NCBI GenBank assembly: GCA_016801885.1
Contig: CM028889.1
Coordinates: 21,458,001-21,522,000 of the forward strand
DNA: 64,000 nucleotides
Reading direction: 5' to 3'
Source of the DNA: Toxotes chatareus
Lineage: Eukaryota > Chordata > Actinopteri > Toxotidae
The translations under genes were made by a program, and so were the position numbers. Each line of letters starts with the position of its first letter. Positions within the stretch are counted from its first letter, which is position 1. The notes under the pieces are model-generated. The model was not told where the DNA came from and did not search any database. It saw only the letters and a program-made list of their open reading frames with translations. Below, in pieces: positions 24,701 to 36,818 of the stretch.

Positions 24701-27382
24701 TATGCACTGTGCTTGTAGTTGCACTCTTCTCCGTATTATAAGAAGCACGATTGGACTATTTGATGTTTAAGCTTCAGTCTGTTTATTAAGTAACCTCTCT
24801 GCTGTTTCGCATGGGCTGTTGCCCTAAAGATTGATAGCAGCCGGCCCCTCTCTGTACACTGTGGCATTTATTCCATTCAGGCTGCAGGGCAGTGCCAAGC
24901 TCTCTCTCACTCCCTCTCTTTCTCTCTCTCGCCAGGCCAAAACACTTCCAGCTCAATACCCCTTAATGTAATGAGTGAGAATTGGTGTTAATATACTGAT
25001 AAAGCGACACAATTTGTTTGTTTGCCTTCTCCCGCGACTCAGCTGCGAGGCATTTCTTCTTCGGCACTTCAATAACACTCAACCTGAACTCAGTTACACC
25101 TTCGCCCACATCGCACCTCAGTCCTCCAGCTCTCTGCCCTGCAACATTTTCCTCCAGCTTTTACCTTCAAATTTGCAGTATCACCTGCCACAGCCATGCC
25201 TGCACTGGAATTAAAATTTAGATTAAAAACAATATGTATATAAATGTGTATATCCTATTTTTTTGCGCTGTGTCAGTCTGAGATGCACAAAATGCACCTG
25301 TGAAATATCATTTTATTCAGCTCGGTTTTTTCACCTCCACGTGTTATTGTCAACCCAGTGGTAAACCTAAGAAACTGCACAGTGCTTAAAAAAATTCAAT
25401 AATCAGTAAAGGCTTCTGCCTGCGATGATCACGCTCCTTATGAGGTTTTAGATAATTAAATGCACTCTTTAACGCGCATGATTGAGAGAACCGTGTGACT
25501 GAATTTCAACCTGCATTATTATTATCTTTTTTTTTTTTTTTTTGGCTAGTTTAATAGCAGCCTTATTCTGCGTGTGCCATTTATTTGTATGAGTGGATCC
25601 ATTGTTAGTGTGATACTCTTATCCGCGATTATCATTGATTTCATTCATAATTGCTTTGACCAGTTATGCGTGATAGCGGTAATGACCATGATCCTTTATT
25701 TTGTGGAGACAGACAGGCGGGCCTACGGTTTCATTTCCCACAAACAACAGGTGTGGATCCGCTGGATGTGTGTGTGTGTGTGTGTGTGTAATTTTATGAA
25801 TTAATTAGGAGATTCTTTACTATGAGAAATTAAGACAAGTTATGATCCAGTTGAATACTATTTGTACTGGCCGAAATTTGGCGAGTGTGCCCGAAATCTC
25901 AGATCAGTTTTTAGAACCACAGAATAGAACCACAAATATATATATATATTTTTTTTAAAAATCAAGAAACAAACTGCTTTCAAATTCGCCTAATAAAGAA
26001 TTAACTAAAATGAATTAACATTTAAACAAATAGCATCTGTCCCTGTGGGGTCTCTTTTGGATTTGTGTGGCTGAGCGCTGGGTGGAGAGGCTTTGTGGCC
26101 GGTCAATAGAGCCGCATGTCTGGGCTTCATCCGGATCTTACAACGGTGCCAGGACCCCGCAAACAGCTTTTAAGCTCATTTTTATTTAATGAATTAAGTT
26201 TACACACGTTTTCAAGCTACGCGAATACCATGAGGCTCATTTATGGTGAAAAAAAAAAGCAAAGAAAACAAGCAAATGTGCGGAAATAGTATAAGAAAGT
26301 AAGACTAAACTAATTTACTTTTTTTTTTTTATGATCGCCAACTTTTAAATAGCCGGGTACACAGAGGTCAGTGAGGTCAAAGTTTGCCCTCTTCTGTGTT
26401 TATACTGCTAATGATGAAGTGCACAGATTTAGAAAAGTTACAGCGCAGGAAATATGTTCATAATCTTCAAATGTCAGCTGTCACTTCTCTGCCCGTTTCT
26501 TATTTGTCGCGGGAGAATCAGCAAACTGATCTGCAGTCAGGTGGTAGGGCCACTGTTTACTCTGCGGGGAGACGGACAGGCTTTCAATATGCAGGAATTT
26601 TCGAGATTTCAATTCAATACAGTTCTCACTCAATCATGTGAAGACTCTAACCCGCATTTATGTGGTCTGTTTTCTCCAGTGCACAACACAGCATATTAGA
26701 TTTAAAATAAATAAAGCGTCGTGTCTTTATTGTTCTGTTGCAAATTTAATGGGTTCTTTAATTTAAGGATTTTGTTTTATATGAGCGTTTACTCGAAGCT
26801 CCATTTGTCTCATTTTGCAAATCTGATTGTTTTGGGGTTTTTTTCTTTTAAGTGTCTAATTCCTTTGAAGATGGATTTATTTACTTATTAATTAATTGAT
26901 TTATTCTTTTCAGGAGGGTCACAAATTATCTTAATGGCTATGTGTGCAAGAATCCAGCCAATAGTAATAAACAAAATAACTATTATTGTCATTTTATAAT
27001 TTATATTTATGTTTGATTTGTAAAGTACATTATTGAAACTGCAGTCTTTCAATTTGAAGTGTTAAGAAGAAAATATTGCAATCACACACACACACACACA
27101 CACCTTGCTGTGTTATTCTAAACATTCAGAGGTCCTGAGTAAATGAATGTAGAAACAATAAGTCAGCATTTTCATACGGGCTCAGTAAAGCATCAGAATA
27201 AACAAATTAATAATTTTAGAATAACCCGCAGCCAATTCGTTATATTTAATAACATGTAATACAAAGGCTATATGGGCTGACATCGATTCATTCATCAATT
27301 GATTTCACAGTCGTTTTGTTCCTTTGTTGATCTGTGTGGGGTTGCCCAACCGGAGTTTCGGGTTGCATCTGTGGGTACGATA

Positions 27383-27465
<83 letters not shown>

Positions 27466-30400
27466 CCTGTGTGTGCATGCGTACGTGTGTAAGTGTGTTT
27501 GCGGTTTTGCTGTGATCGACCCTGTAGAAAGACTCACAGAGGTTCCGTACAAACCATCTGCAGGCTCTCATCTCAAGAAAAGGGCCCGGTGAGGTCGAGA
27601 CACGATTTGTCAACAGGAGAATTTGAATTTGAGCGTTTCTGTTTGAACCTACAGTCTCATTTTCTACGCGATTCATGCGGAGACGAATCCTTGAAATCCA
27701 AAAAGAGACTAAATGTCTGTACACTTTACCAGCTGCGCTGCAAAAATGTCAATTTTAACACCTCGTTTAATCTTTTAATGCCTCTCTAAATCTCTAAATT
27801 CTCTTCTTTTCCCTCGACTACTGAAACAAATTTGCAAGAGACGATTTTATTTCCCATAAGGGAAGTGTTATTGCTCTACTTTCTTCTTGTCGCCTCAAAA
27901 TATGGCCGCTTCTTTTTCCTAAAACATGCATCAGCGTAAGAAATAAATAGATATGTTACATTTTTTTCTCTCTATTTAAGAAATTTCAGATTTTAGCAGC
28001 TGCTACGAGATTAGATAAGTTCTTGCTGTTGTGGAAACCTTACACTGGACTCCAGCCTCTCTTGTGTGTGGACTGATTGTGTGGACTGTGTCCTTGCCTT
28101 GTGTTTTTAGCCTGCGCATTACACAAGTCATTATCGGGCCTTTAATAAGCGATGGCCTGTCAGGGCTTCAGATAAGCAGCCAGTGTGTGGACACATCGCT
28201 GCCTCGCTACTGCTTCAGTGTCGCTGGACACAGATTTATAACCGCAATCCCTACAACAGTAATCCGTTACTTATTATCCAAAGTATCAGACTCCTCCGTC
28301 TGTGGGAGCAGGAACACCCGACACGTCTCATCTGCAGAAATTAAACAATAATAGTCGATTTGAATCAGGTGGGGTGACTAGGCTAGTGTTTGGATAAACC
28401 AGGTCAGAGGAGAAGGTGATGGCATAATTCATTGTTTAGTCTGAGTCTTTTGGGTGACTCAAATCATCTCTGAAAGGAGTGTGGGTCGTTGCGGGAACTG
28501 CAGGGACAGCAGCGGTACGTAAATCAGTGCAGGCGCGCAGGACGCACGGAGCAGACCCAGTTTTTGGGGCATCCCGGCGTTACATAACAGCGGGCTGAGC
28601 TCTACTGACACAGCGCTGATGTGATCTGGTCAACAATTTAATTGCACAACAGCCTGCTCTTTGGAACCGTCGCCTGCTTTGGCTCTTCTGTAAACTATCA
28701 CACACAATTTCTCATCAGCCATCTTCACACACGGACCCACACAGCGTTCGTCCCAAATCTTAAAATTCTCCTTGACTCCAGAGCGCAAGGACGAATATTC
28801 AGATTTAATTATGATTATCTGAGGTTTGGGCCCTTTGTATTTTTGCCTAGAATGAGGGCGCACACAGTGCCATTAACCATTTGATGCTAGTCGCGTGCAT
28901 TCAGTCGACTCTGCCAACAATTTGATTTAAAGGTCATTCTCTCCTATCGATCCGGTTTGGCGAGGGGGCGACGGGGTAGCGTAGGAATTGATAATCTAAA
29001 ATAGAAGAGACAGTATTCGAGACTGTACAGAGTCCAGACCTCTGCTGCATTTCTAATTACGAAGCTGCCCCCCCCCCCTCCCTCCCCGTGTGAATGGAAC
29101 GAGGTGTGTGTGTTTGTGTGGGTGAAGATGTGGGAGATGGCGCAGGCTCCTTAATCTGATTTCTATTAAAATTACATTATTTTGAATAATAAGGTCGACG
29201 TGGTCAGAGCAGTGTGTGTAGGACGGAACAGTGTGGGTGGGATGTATAATGAGCAAGAAGAGGTTAAACGACTGTGAACTTTAAAGTCGTCTCATGTTGC
29301 TCGTCCCGCTCTATCACAGAAACAGAGGGCCGCTACTAAACCTCTCAGATTCTAAAGTCAGCGTTTGACTGCTCTGACCAGAGCATGCGGCGAGGTGCGC
29401 AACAAAGCCAGCATGAGAGCATGCGTTCATTAGTCATTCTGTTGTGCGTTATGAAGGGAGAGCTGTTAATGGGAGAAATGGTGTTGCATGGTGGAGATGG
29501 AGGAGAGTGGGGGTGTGAAGGGGGGTGGGGGGTTGCATGGCTGCATGGCGCAGCTCCAGAGATGGAAAGGAGAGGCCGGGGAATGGAAATCGATACAGAT
29601 TCAGGGCTCGCCAGATCGGCCTTAACAATGTGGCGCAGACGCACTCTACATCCCGATCACATACACACAGGAGAGAAGAAACGGGGAGGCGACACGTATG
29701 CAGGCTGTAGCTGGTGCAATGATATTGTCCTGTGATTTGCACTCATGCAGTATGGGAAGCTACGGCCTCTATGGCTGCAAGCACTCATCTAAATAAAACC
29801 AAATCAATCATATTTTAGGGTGGATGTGTATTATGAATATTAATTTCAGCCCACAACCTGAAGATTTATGCTAATTTAAAGTTGCATTAATTGAGTTGAT
29901 ACAAGCCGCCTCTTCACGCGGGGCTACAGATAATGATGCAAGGCGCGAGATGTCATTTCATCTGGAATGAGCTACACTGAACCCGGGATTTAAGCAAAAT
30001 AGCCTCGGGGTATAACCTCAAGAAAATGACTGTTGCTCTCCCACCAGAGAATTTCAAAGGCGATGCTTGTACATGGCTGTCTCGGTACTTACAGCACACG
30101 TTGCTGTGCTTAACGAACAACGAGGCTCTGAAACCGCAGCTGCACTGTTTACTCCCCTATCTTCCCCTCACACATCAATTATTAAAGTACCAATCGATCA
30201 TTTCGCTGGCTAACATCAAGTCATCTCTTCACGAAAAAAAAAAAAAGAAATCCTGTTTTAGATGATCTTGCATCAATCACATCTTAATGCCCTATGCAAT
30301 TAAACCCATTATCGGGGCTCAAATAACCAAAAAGAGCACCAGGAGAGAGAATGACTATTTTTGCTGCTTTAGGATATTTTGGTGAGCATCCCAAAATAAA

Positions 30401-33400
30401 TACGACCCCCAGTTTGTCTTCTGCAGCTCCCAAAACAACAACAGCAGAGGAAAAAAAAAAAAAAAGCTAGAGCTGTGATTTAAATGGAAACCCCGGCTGG
30501 CTTCGTGCTGGACTGGAAAGTAGGATGCAGGATGGTGTGATTGACGCGATTGTGGATTGTAATATTGATCGATGGGTGGAAGCTGTTGGATGAAATAATG
30601 GTGTTTAGGGCCTACAAGAATGCTATTAACTATGTATTGGTAAAACTCCAGTTCACCACCTTGAACTGTCCTGAAAACAGAGACAAGATGCTGCAGTTCA
30701 GTGCGGATGGACGAGTATTTCAGCACTCTGGACAGTGCCTTTAAACCAGGAAACTGACCTGCTGAGGAAAAACTATGCGCTTCTTTATACATCGTAGAAG
30801 GAAATAAAAACTGTAACTAGACGACCCTCTTATGGTGAAATACACTACAAAATAAATTCATTTCATTTCATTTGCAGAAGAGCAATCAGTTATTCACCTT
30901 CTTTCTTTTTATCCGCTTGAGGCAATCGAATGAGATAAAAGGACGCATTTATCTCAAAATTATTCACCTCAGCCTAAAATAAAGAGCTGCTTAACACAGG
31001 CAACTAGTCAGCTCAATGAAAATATATTAAGGCCACCAGAAGAAAATGATGGAAGGCTTTGCGGAGAGGAAAGGGCGCAGTGTGACAGGGATCAGGCGGA
31101 GGGAATGGGGTGGTGGATGGGGGCGAGTATTGCTGCGGGATTAGGCCTGTGTAAACTGCGTGTAGTCCATTGAAACATGAATAGAGGCCTCCCACCCTCA
31201 TTCTCAACAATGTTTTTCCTCCGTGTCCTGTGGGTCTTGACCTGCACACCCTGGCACGTGCTCTGGCCATTCAAATGGTAATGAACCAACTGCTCTTTCT
31301 CTCTCTTTTTTTTTTTTTTTTTTTGGGTGAAGGAGAAGGGCCTCGGCATGCCATGGCACCCCATCACTGTCTCTTTGAGGAAAGAATTAAAGCACAGGAA
31401 AGGGATATCTGGTACCACAGCGAGAAATATGACTGCATTCCTCGTGCTACCGAGAAATACAACGCGCCTTTTAAGGGATTTTTTTTCTTGGTGCTATAAT
31501 ACAGTATTTTCTGAGTTGTCCAGCATCTGTCTGGAAGGACGTGTTAGGCGTGAATCCCACCCGAATGACTGTGTAACCCAAAACCAAAAGGGCAAATGAG
31601 TGAGGGCGCATTACACACAACACACGGAACATGATTACAGCAATTTTTTAAGTGTGGTTGCCTTTTTCTTTTTTCTTTTTTTTTTTTTATATAGGCTAAC
31701 AGCTGTCCCCCCACCCCCCTTTTCCGGCTCCCGCCTCCCTCTCTGTGCTCCGGGGGAGACCAATGGGGAGAGAGTGCTGAGGCGGGATAATTGATAGATG
31801 CACTGGCTATCCTTATCGATCAGGGCTGTATTGACCCGACCAAATACATTGAGATGGAGTGTGGAATTCAACACAGATGCAAAGACGAATTGTTTTCATC
31901 GTTAATGCGATCTTTAAATGCCTTCCAAACCTCACTTTGCCCGCGTCTTTCTTACTTGTGCAGCTTTACATCGAAGCTGTCTATTTATTTAATCGACGAA
32001 TACATGAACTTTAAGATGCTCCGAATATGTATAAAATGCCCTTCGTTGTTTGCTTGGCCTTGGCGTTATGGTCCTGCAAATGAAGAACACAATGGGTGGG
32101 AAAGCATGTGGGTCTTTGCCCTCGTTGGAGATGTTAAGCGTGAAGGACACACACATCCACACACACGCTCCAAACAGAACAAACTCTCTGCTCTGTTTTT
32201 CGTTTCAGGAGTGGATTGTCGTGTGTGTGTGTGTGTGTGTGTGTGTGCAGACACTGGCATTTTCACATTAGCCAAGCAGGGCAGCTGCATTGATTTGTGT
32301 GACTGTGATGAATTTGGAATAGTAATTTGAATTTATTGATTGATGTGGCCGAGCGAGTATGGCCCAGCCTCACTTTCAGCCCCCCCCCCACCCCAAACTC
32401 CTACTCTCAGCCCACATGCACACCGAAGATAATGGTGATTTTAAATGCAATAAGTAAAATGTTGCTCCGTGCATTTACATACAAGTCATTTGTCATTTTG
32501 CCCCCCTGGATTTTTCCCTGAGACCTATTGAGATAGCAAGTTAATGCACAATAGACAATAAAGGCTTGAAATGTGCTGTATCAACAAAGAAAAATAAACA
32601 CAAATATATGGTAAAATATATTTTAAACTAGGATAGTTTATAACGTTTTCGCCAGCCACTGGATCAAATTTAGATTACTGTGCTGCCGTGATTTCCATCG
32701 TCCAAACGTGCCCTCACGCACGTTGACACACACATTACACCTATGGGTTGTCCCGGGCCTGACCACTTTCATGCCGTAGGTGTGCACTGCACAGGACTGT
32801 GCCACTCCAGCATGTCTGTTTGATTGGGGGGGGTTATCCTGATGCCGAGTGTGGAAGATATAAAACCCCACAGCCCAATTAGCTTTAACAGCAGTGGCAC
32901 TTAAAGAGACAATTGTGGAGTGTTTAAATCTTTATTTACCAGAACCCCACTAAATGCGCAAAGGAACAATTTACATGGCATTAAGTGCTTTTCAATAGGG
33001 CATTGACTGGAACTAAAATATGCCACTATATCTGCTTAATTGAACTGTTCGCTGAAATACGACACAGAAGAGCTGATTGACGTTTGGAAGCGCAGCACGT
33101 CTAAACAGGGCCTTTACACAAACATCGATGCGAGGGGACCTCTCACTCACATCTCTGTTTTAACCCCACTGCGACGCCTCTCGTTTTCATTTACGTCCTG
33201 TTAAGCAGGTTATAAGTGTTAAAGGGTTTAAAAGAGGGGGGCGGGGGTGTAGGTTCAAATCACAGCGTTTAGTGGGAGAATCTTTGAGCAGTAAAAATCA
33301 GGACCGTGGATCAAAGACACGAACCATTCAGAAAGCCCAAACTGGGAGATACTAGGGGTTTGCATCACAGTTCGTCTCTTAGTGAACCGAAGTGGAGCCT

Positions 33401-35359
33401 AGTCCTTTCTGTTACCGTGTCCCAACACACATGACCACACAAACCACGATAAAACACAATTTCTAAACAGGCCCTAAACCAACTTTGGAGACAAGATATC
33501 CCAGAGTGCAGAGGAGACAACAGAGGCCACAGAAAGACGCATATGTTTGTGTCTCTGTCTTTCAAATCCAAATCGATCATTTATTAGTACGCTACTCTGA
33601 AAGGGGACCCCTGGACCTGAAATATTGATCCATAGGAGGTCATGCTCCCCCGACTCTTTGGTCAGGCCTCAGACGATTCTCGTTTGCGACGACGGGCTTA
33701 TTTGACAGGGGGACGTACCGAAGTATTATCTATAAGTTCGTTTGATACCAAGTAAAACTGGGCGTTTGAACCGCGGTTATCCCAAAGTGTAGATTTCTTT
33801 GACTTTTTAAAGTAATACCTGGAAGATGCAATCAATTTTGGTTACATCCTGCTTTGATTTCCTTTGTCTGGCCTCTTTCTATGTGTGTTTTTGTTTATGT
33901 GTGAGAGAGAGAGAGAGAGAGGGGAAGACAGAGGGTGAGATAGAGGGAGAGGGTGTATGTGTGTGTATCCATGCTGGGTCCGTGCGTAAAAGTGCTATAC
34001 TGTGTGCGTAAAAACAAACACGTCTGTGCAGACTGTGTTTGCACCACTTGCTGCTTTTGAGAGATGCCACCCCTCTTTTGTTTATAACACTTCCACTGTT
34101 GCACAGCGTCTGTTTACACTATCATGGATTGTAGCATCAATCAAAATATAGATTTCCCCCCAACATCTAACACCCCAACTGTCATGATGAAGTTTTACTC
34201 GATACAATCGACTAATAACTTCTAGTAATGTCTGTTTGAGCAGGTATTGACAGTCTCGCCACATTGACTTCTAATTGATCCCTCCACATCACTCAGGTTG
34301 GGAGCTGTCTCCTCACTCACCTGCAAGCCTGAGCGCTGACATCCGCTGGAACTCTGGCTCCTGGAGCCACTTCCACATCCTCCTGAACGTCTCCCGGCCA
34401 GACTTGAGTTTACTCCACGGTTTAGGATTCCTCAGCAGGTCAGACAGAGTTCCCTGGGACCGGCACAAGATCCTCTGAGCAAAGATGGCCTGGGGAATGC
34501 TGTAGCGCTTGAGCTCTGCCGTTATTCGCTGTGCCACTTCCTTGGTGTTTATCTCCTCCACCTGTCCTGACCCAGCTCCCTGCCCGCCTCCCACTACCGT
34601 CTGCCTGTCCCGGTCTGACAGCATGGACCCATTTGCCTGAGAGTGCGGATGGCTGTGGTGGTGTATGCCGTTCAAGGATGTCATAAGCCCGGCCCCATGG
34701 CCCCCGAGACCCCGGGCCAAGTGCTCCTCGCCCCGGGATAGCATGGCTGCATGGGACTCGAATCCCCCCGAGGAAAGCATCTTGTCGTTGGAGAGGTGAG
34801 CTCCAGGACCATAGGCGCTGAGTGTTTGCTGGGAGCTGTGCAAAGACCCGAGACCGTTAGACAGAGGGGACAGAGGCTGTCCCATGCCGGACATGTCTTT
34901 GGGGTAGTGGCCATAGAGGTTACTCATGGAGGCGAGGCTTCGGTCATCCCTCATTAGGGTGAAGCTGCCGCTGACGTTCCCGGCTGCGAGTCGCTGGTGC
35001 GCCGGATGATGGTGAGCGTGTGGGTGTGGATGGTGAAATTTCTCCGAGACGGTGGATATGGGGGGCAGGTGCTGCAGCGGCGTCAGTGTGGTGTAGGTGC
35101 TGCTCAGGCTCATCCCGGAGTCGCACGACATGGTCATTGCCGGATGCAGGGGCCCAGACAAAGCGTGGTCTGTGCGGTAGTCCCCTGCTCCCTCCAGTAT
35201 CGAGGCCATGCTGGACACCATGGCTGACCGTCCGTGCGACACCAAGTTCCGATGCGACGCCGACGACTGGCGCGCATGTGGGGAGTTCATTAAGTCGCTG
35301 GTTTGATGGGAGTGAGATACACCGTGTAGATTTCCAATGTTTTCCATTGTAAGCTCCAT
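18771..35359 (-). CDS. onecut3: One cut homeobox transcription factor 3 (CUT domain + divergent homeodomain)
   Basis: Nuclear transcription factor that binds ATCAAT/ATCGAT-type sites. Two coding exons: 34321-35359 (346 codons plus one base, donor GCAG then GTGAGT) and 18771-19063; together 443 residues plus TGA. The start MELTMENIG matches the ONECUT3 N-terminus and is the first in-frame ATG after the GA-rich leader. Residues 89-110 hold the TYTTLTPLQHLPP block, 109-121 a His-rich run, and about 267-346 the CUT domain (EEINTKEVAQ to FQRMSALRLA). Exon 2 has KRKEQEQ, a homeodomain at about 363-422 with the ONECUT-type NFFMNARRR helix 3 (Phe48, Met50), and ends FSKA. Cys after RRR and the FSKA end point to ONECUT3 rather than ONECUT1 or 2, whose ends differ. 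No defect is seen. Human ONECUT3 is longer, mainly through Ala/Gly/Pro runs missing here. Whether this is an a or b teleost copy is unknown. Confidence 0.95.
19542..19563. repeat. (TG)n microsatellite
   Basis: Short TG run in the onecut3 intron; a second imperfect TG run follows at 19641-19674. Confidence 0.95.
22190..22410 (+). mobile_element. Degenerate Tc1/mariner transposase fragment
   Basis: Translation from 22259 gives QRDNDPEHALKLYQACLK followed by a stop at 22313-22315, and a second block at 22348 gives SFPTQSPDLNFTAHL. These match the order of conserved Tc1-like transposase blocks: the second catalytic Asp region (DNDPKHT-like) and the SPDLNPIE block before the last acidic residue. 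The spacing is about right, but there are stops and frame changes, and the Pro-Ile-Glu of the second block reads Phe-Thr-Ala. No terminal inverted repeats or flanking TA duplications were identified. It is an old inactive relic in the onecut3 intron. Confidence 0.75.
23441..23519. promoter_or_regulatory. Cluster of CUT-type sites in onecut3 intron (element A)
   Basis: ATCAATA at 23441-23447 runs directly into overlapping ATCGAT palindromes at 23447-23452 and 23451-23456. A further A-rich site, AAAAAAAATCGATC, ends at 23520. The A-run followed by ATCGAT or ATCAAT is close to the ONECUT consensus. Function is inferred. Confidence 0.4.
24108..24122. promoter_or_regulatory. Second copy of the TCAATATCGATCGAT element (element B)
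   Basis: This 15-mer is identical to 23442-23456 in element A, 666 bases apart, while the flanks differ. It contains ATCGAT at 24113 and 24117. A further ATCGAT lies at 24383-24388. Confidence 0.4.
25767..25789. repeat. (TG)n microsatellite
   Basis: Short TG run in the onecut3 intron. Similar CA runs are at 24637-24655 and 27083-27103. Confidence 0.95.
27385..27466. repeat. (GT)36 followed by (GC)n tract
   Basis: An uninterrupted GT run of about 73 nt (27385-27457) passes directly into alternating GC to 27466. It is fully purine-pyrimidine alternating, the type of sequence that favours Z-DNA. It lies in the onecut3 intron. Confidence 0.98.
30561..30573. promoter_or_regulatory. AATATTGATCGAT CUT-type site in onecut3 intron
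   Basis: The site joins TATTGAT (the reverse of ATCAATA) and ATCGAT. The same ten bases AATATTGATC recur at 33621-33630, also in this intron. A binding role is inferred. Confidence 0.35.
32221..32247. repeat. (GT)n microsatellite
   Basis: Short GT run in the onecut3 intron. Confidence 0.95.
33903..33922. repeat. (GA)n microsatellite
   Basis: GA repeat in the onecut3 intron, about 400 bases downstream of the exon 1 donor on the - strand. Confidence 0.9.
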
Positions 35360-35393
35360 TGTTGAAAGGATCTTTATTTCCACCCCTCTCGCC

Positions 35394-35457
35394 ACTCTCG
35401 CTCTCTCCCTCGCTTCTCTCCCTCTCTCTCTCCCTCTCTCTCACTGTCGCTCTATCT
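35394..35457 (-). promoter_or_regulatory. onecut3: GA-rich 5' leader of onecut3
   Basis: On the - strand this is a purine-rich GAGAG tract starting about 35 bases before the onecut3 ATG. It carries no upstream ATG in frame; the extended reading frame to 35395 begins with GTG, which supports MELT as the start. It may lie in the 5' UTR or core promoter. Confidence 0.5.
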
Positions 35458-35539
35458 CACACTCCTTTCCAATAAATTTTGAACGATTTCAAAGCCAAGC
35501 CATTGATTGTAGTTGCCCCTCTGCAGTCAATCCAGCATG

Positions 35540-35830
35540 GTTTTAAAAGATCGGGTCCCGGCCGCCACACAAACTGCGCCGCAAAAACCTCTGTTCAGTG
35601 CGTGAAGGTGTCTGCGCCTGCCTGGATTTCTTTCGCTGTAGAGCACCTTCTACTATACCCAAAGCACTGCTCCGCTCTCTGTGTGTATATTGACGTGCCC
35701 GCGCTCCTGTCAGGACGAGACCGAGCCTGTGCGCATGTGCGCGCCCCCGCGGTCTATCCTCGCACTTGCGCGCTCTCTGTCTGGGGCCAACCTGACGTCA
35801 CTGGCCCCGGTGCGATGGTTTGTTCATTTT
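35540..35830 (-). promoter_or_regulatory. onecut3: CpG-rich onecut3 promoter region with a full CRE
   Basis: CpG density rises sharply here compared with flanking DNA (GCGCATGTGCGCGCCC, CTTGCGCGCTC). It contains the palindrome TGACGTCA at 35793-35800, a consensus CREB/ATF site, about 430 bases before the onecut3 ATG. The transcription start is not visible. Confidence 0.5.
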
Positions 35831-36782
35831 GGAAACTGAAGCTCAAATTCCTGAAAAAGATTACATTAGACACATGGTAAGATAAAGAAACGCAATCCTT
35901 CACACCGTGTGCAACATTTACACTCAGATGGATAAGAAGGCCTCGCTCCTTGTTTTCTCTGATAAAAACCCCATGACACGGCGCCAGCAACGCATGTGAT
36001 GTCTCCTTTGAAAGTTAAATATTAATTAGCATGTGTCATATCAGTGTAATCAGAAAACCACAGCTTATCATGAAGAGGTCACAGCTCACAGCCTCTGCTT
36101 TTTTTTTTTTTTTTAATGTTTTCGACCTTTTATTGAAAGGTTAATGGGATGATCCACAATTTCCTGAATTAGTACAAGAAAATAAACTTTTTAAAACGAG
36201 TTTAAAATATGACAATTAACTGGGTGACCTTTGATGCTTCAATTATAACCAGTTTACCGATTAATTATATTTGCGTCTCTCTTAACAAAATCTGAAAGTA
36301 AATATTTCTGACCATCGTCTTGCCATTAAGCTTTCTCTCAGCTTTTTCTTACAAGTGTTTGTTTTTTTCTTTTTCTCACTTTAAGAAAATGTTACAGAAT
36401 AAATCTGTTGATTTTCATGTCAACATAGCCTCTAGGCTTTGACCCCTCTCCCATCTTTGCTCCTCGGATTCAGGCCACGAAAATCAAACTCTTAAACACA
36501 TCTACTCTACCATCATATTTCACGCCTTAAAAAAAAACTTCTGGATGAAACTTGCTGCTTTCTGACGTCAACCCAGGTCAGCAATCCATCAATGTCAGAG
36601 TATGTATGGATCAGGAGATGCATCGATAGGTTGGTGCCTATAGCAAGTAGCACGTTGAGATCGAGGGGCTTGATTTTTGCAAAGGGGGCTAACGAATAAG
36701 TCACGCGTATTTGGTGGAAACTTAAGAGTGTGTAAAGCTCCACTAAAGTTGTCCGAATAGTCTCCAATCTCCTATAAACATT

Positions 36783-36784
<2 letters not shown>

Positions 36785-36816
<32 letters not shown>
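36785..36816. repeat. (GT)16 microsatellite
   Basis: Uninterrupted GT run upstream of onecut3; a further TG run lies at 37297-37320. Confidence 0.97.

Positions 36817-36818
<2 letters not shown>

Larger units (their letters stand above)
19064..34320 (-). other. onecut3: Single 15.3 kb intron of onecut3, rich in CUT-type sites
   Basis: Non-coding. It holds 14 ATCGAT palindromes between 23447 and 33577, several AATATTGATC/ATCAATA sites, a Tc1 transposase relic near 22.2-22.4 kb and microsatellites. No internal exon could be supported. Open frames inside are short or driven by dinucleotide repeats. Long introns splitting CUT domain and homeodomain are normal for onecut genes and commonly hold enhancers. 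Confidence 0.7.

Noticed and set aside
30355..30792. 145-codon open frame on the - strand in the onecut3 intron
   Set aside because: No domain is recognised and a poly-Phe stretch arises from an A-run; no splice signals suggest an exon.
35360..35395. Twelve-codon N-terminal extension of onecut3 (reading frame starting at 35395)
   Set aside because: The extension starts with GTG, not ATG; the ATG at 35359 gives the family N-terminus MEL.
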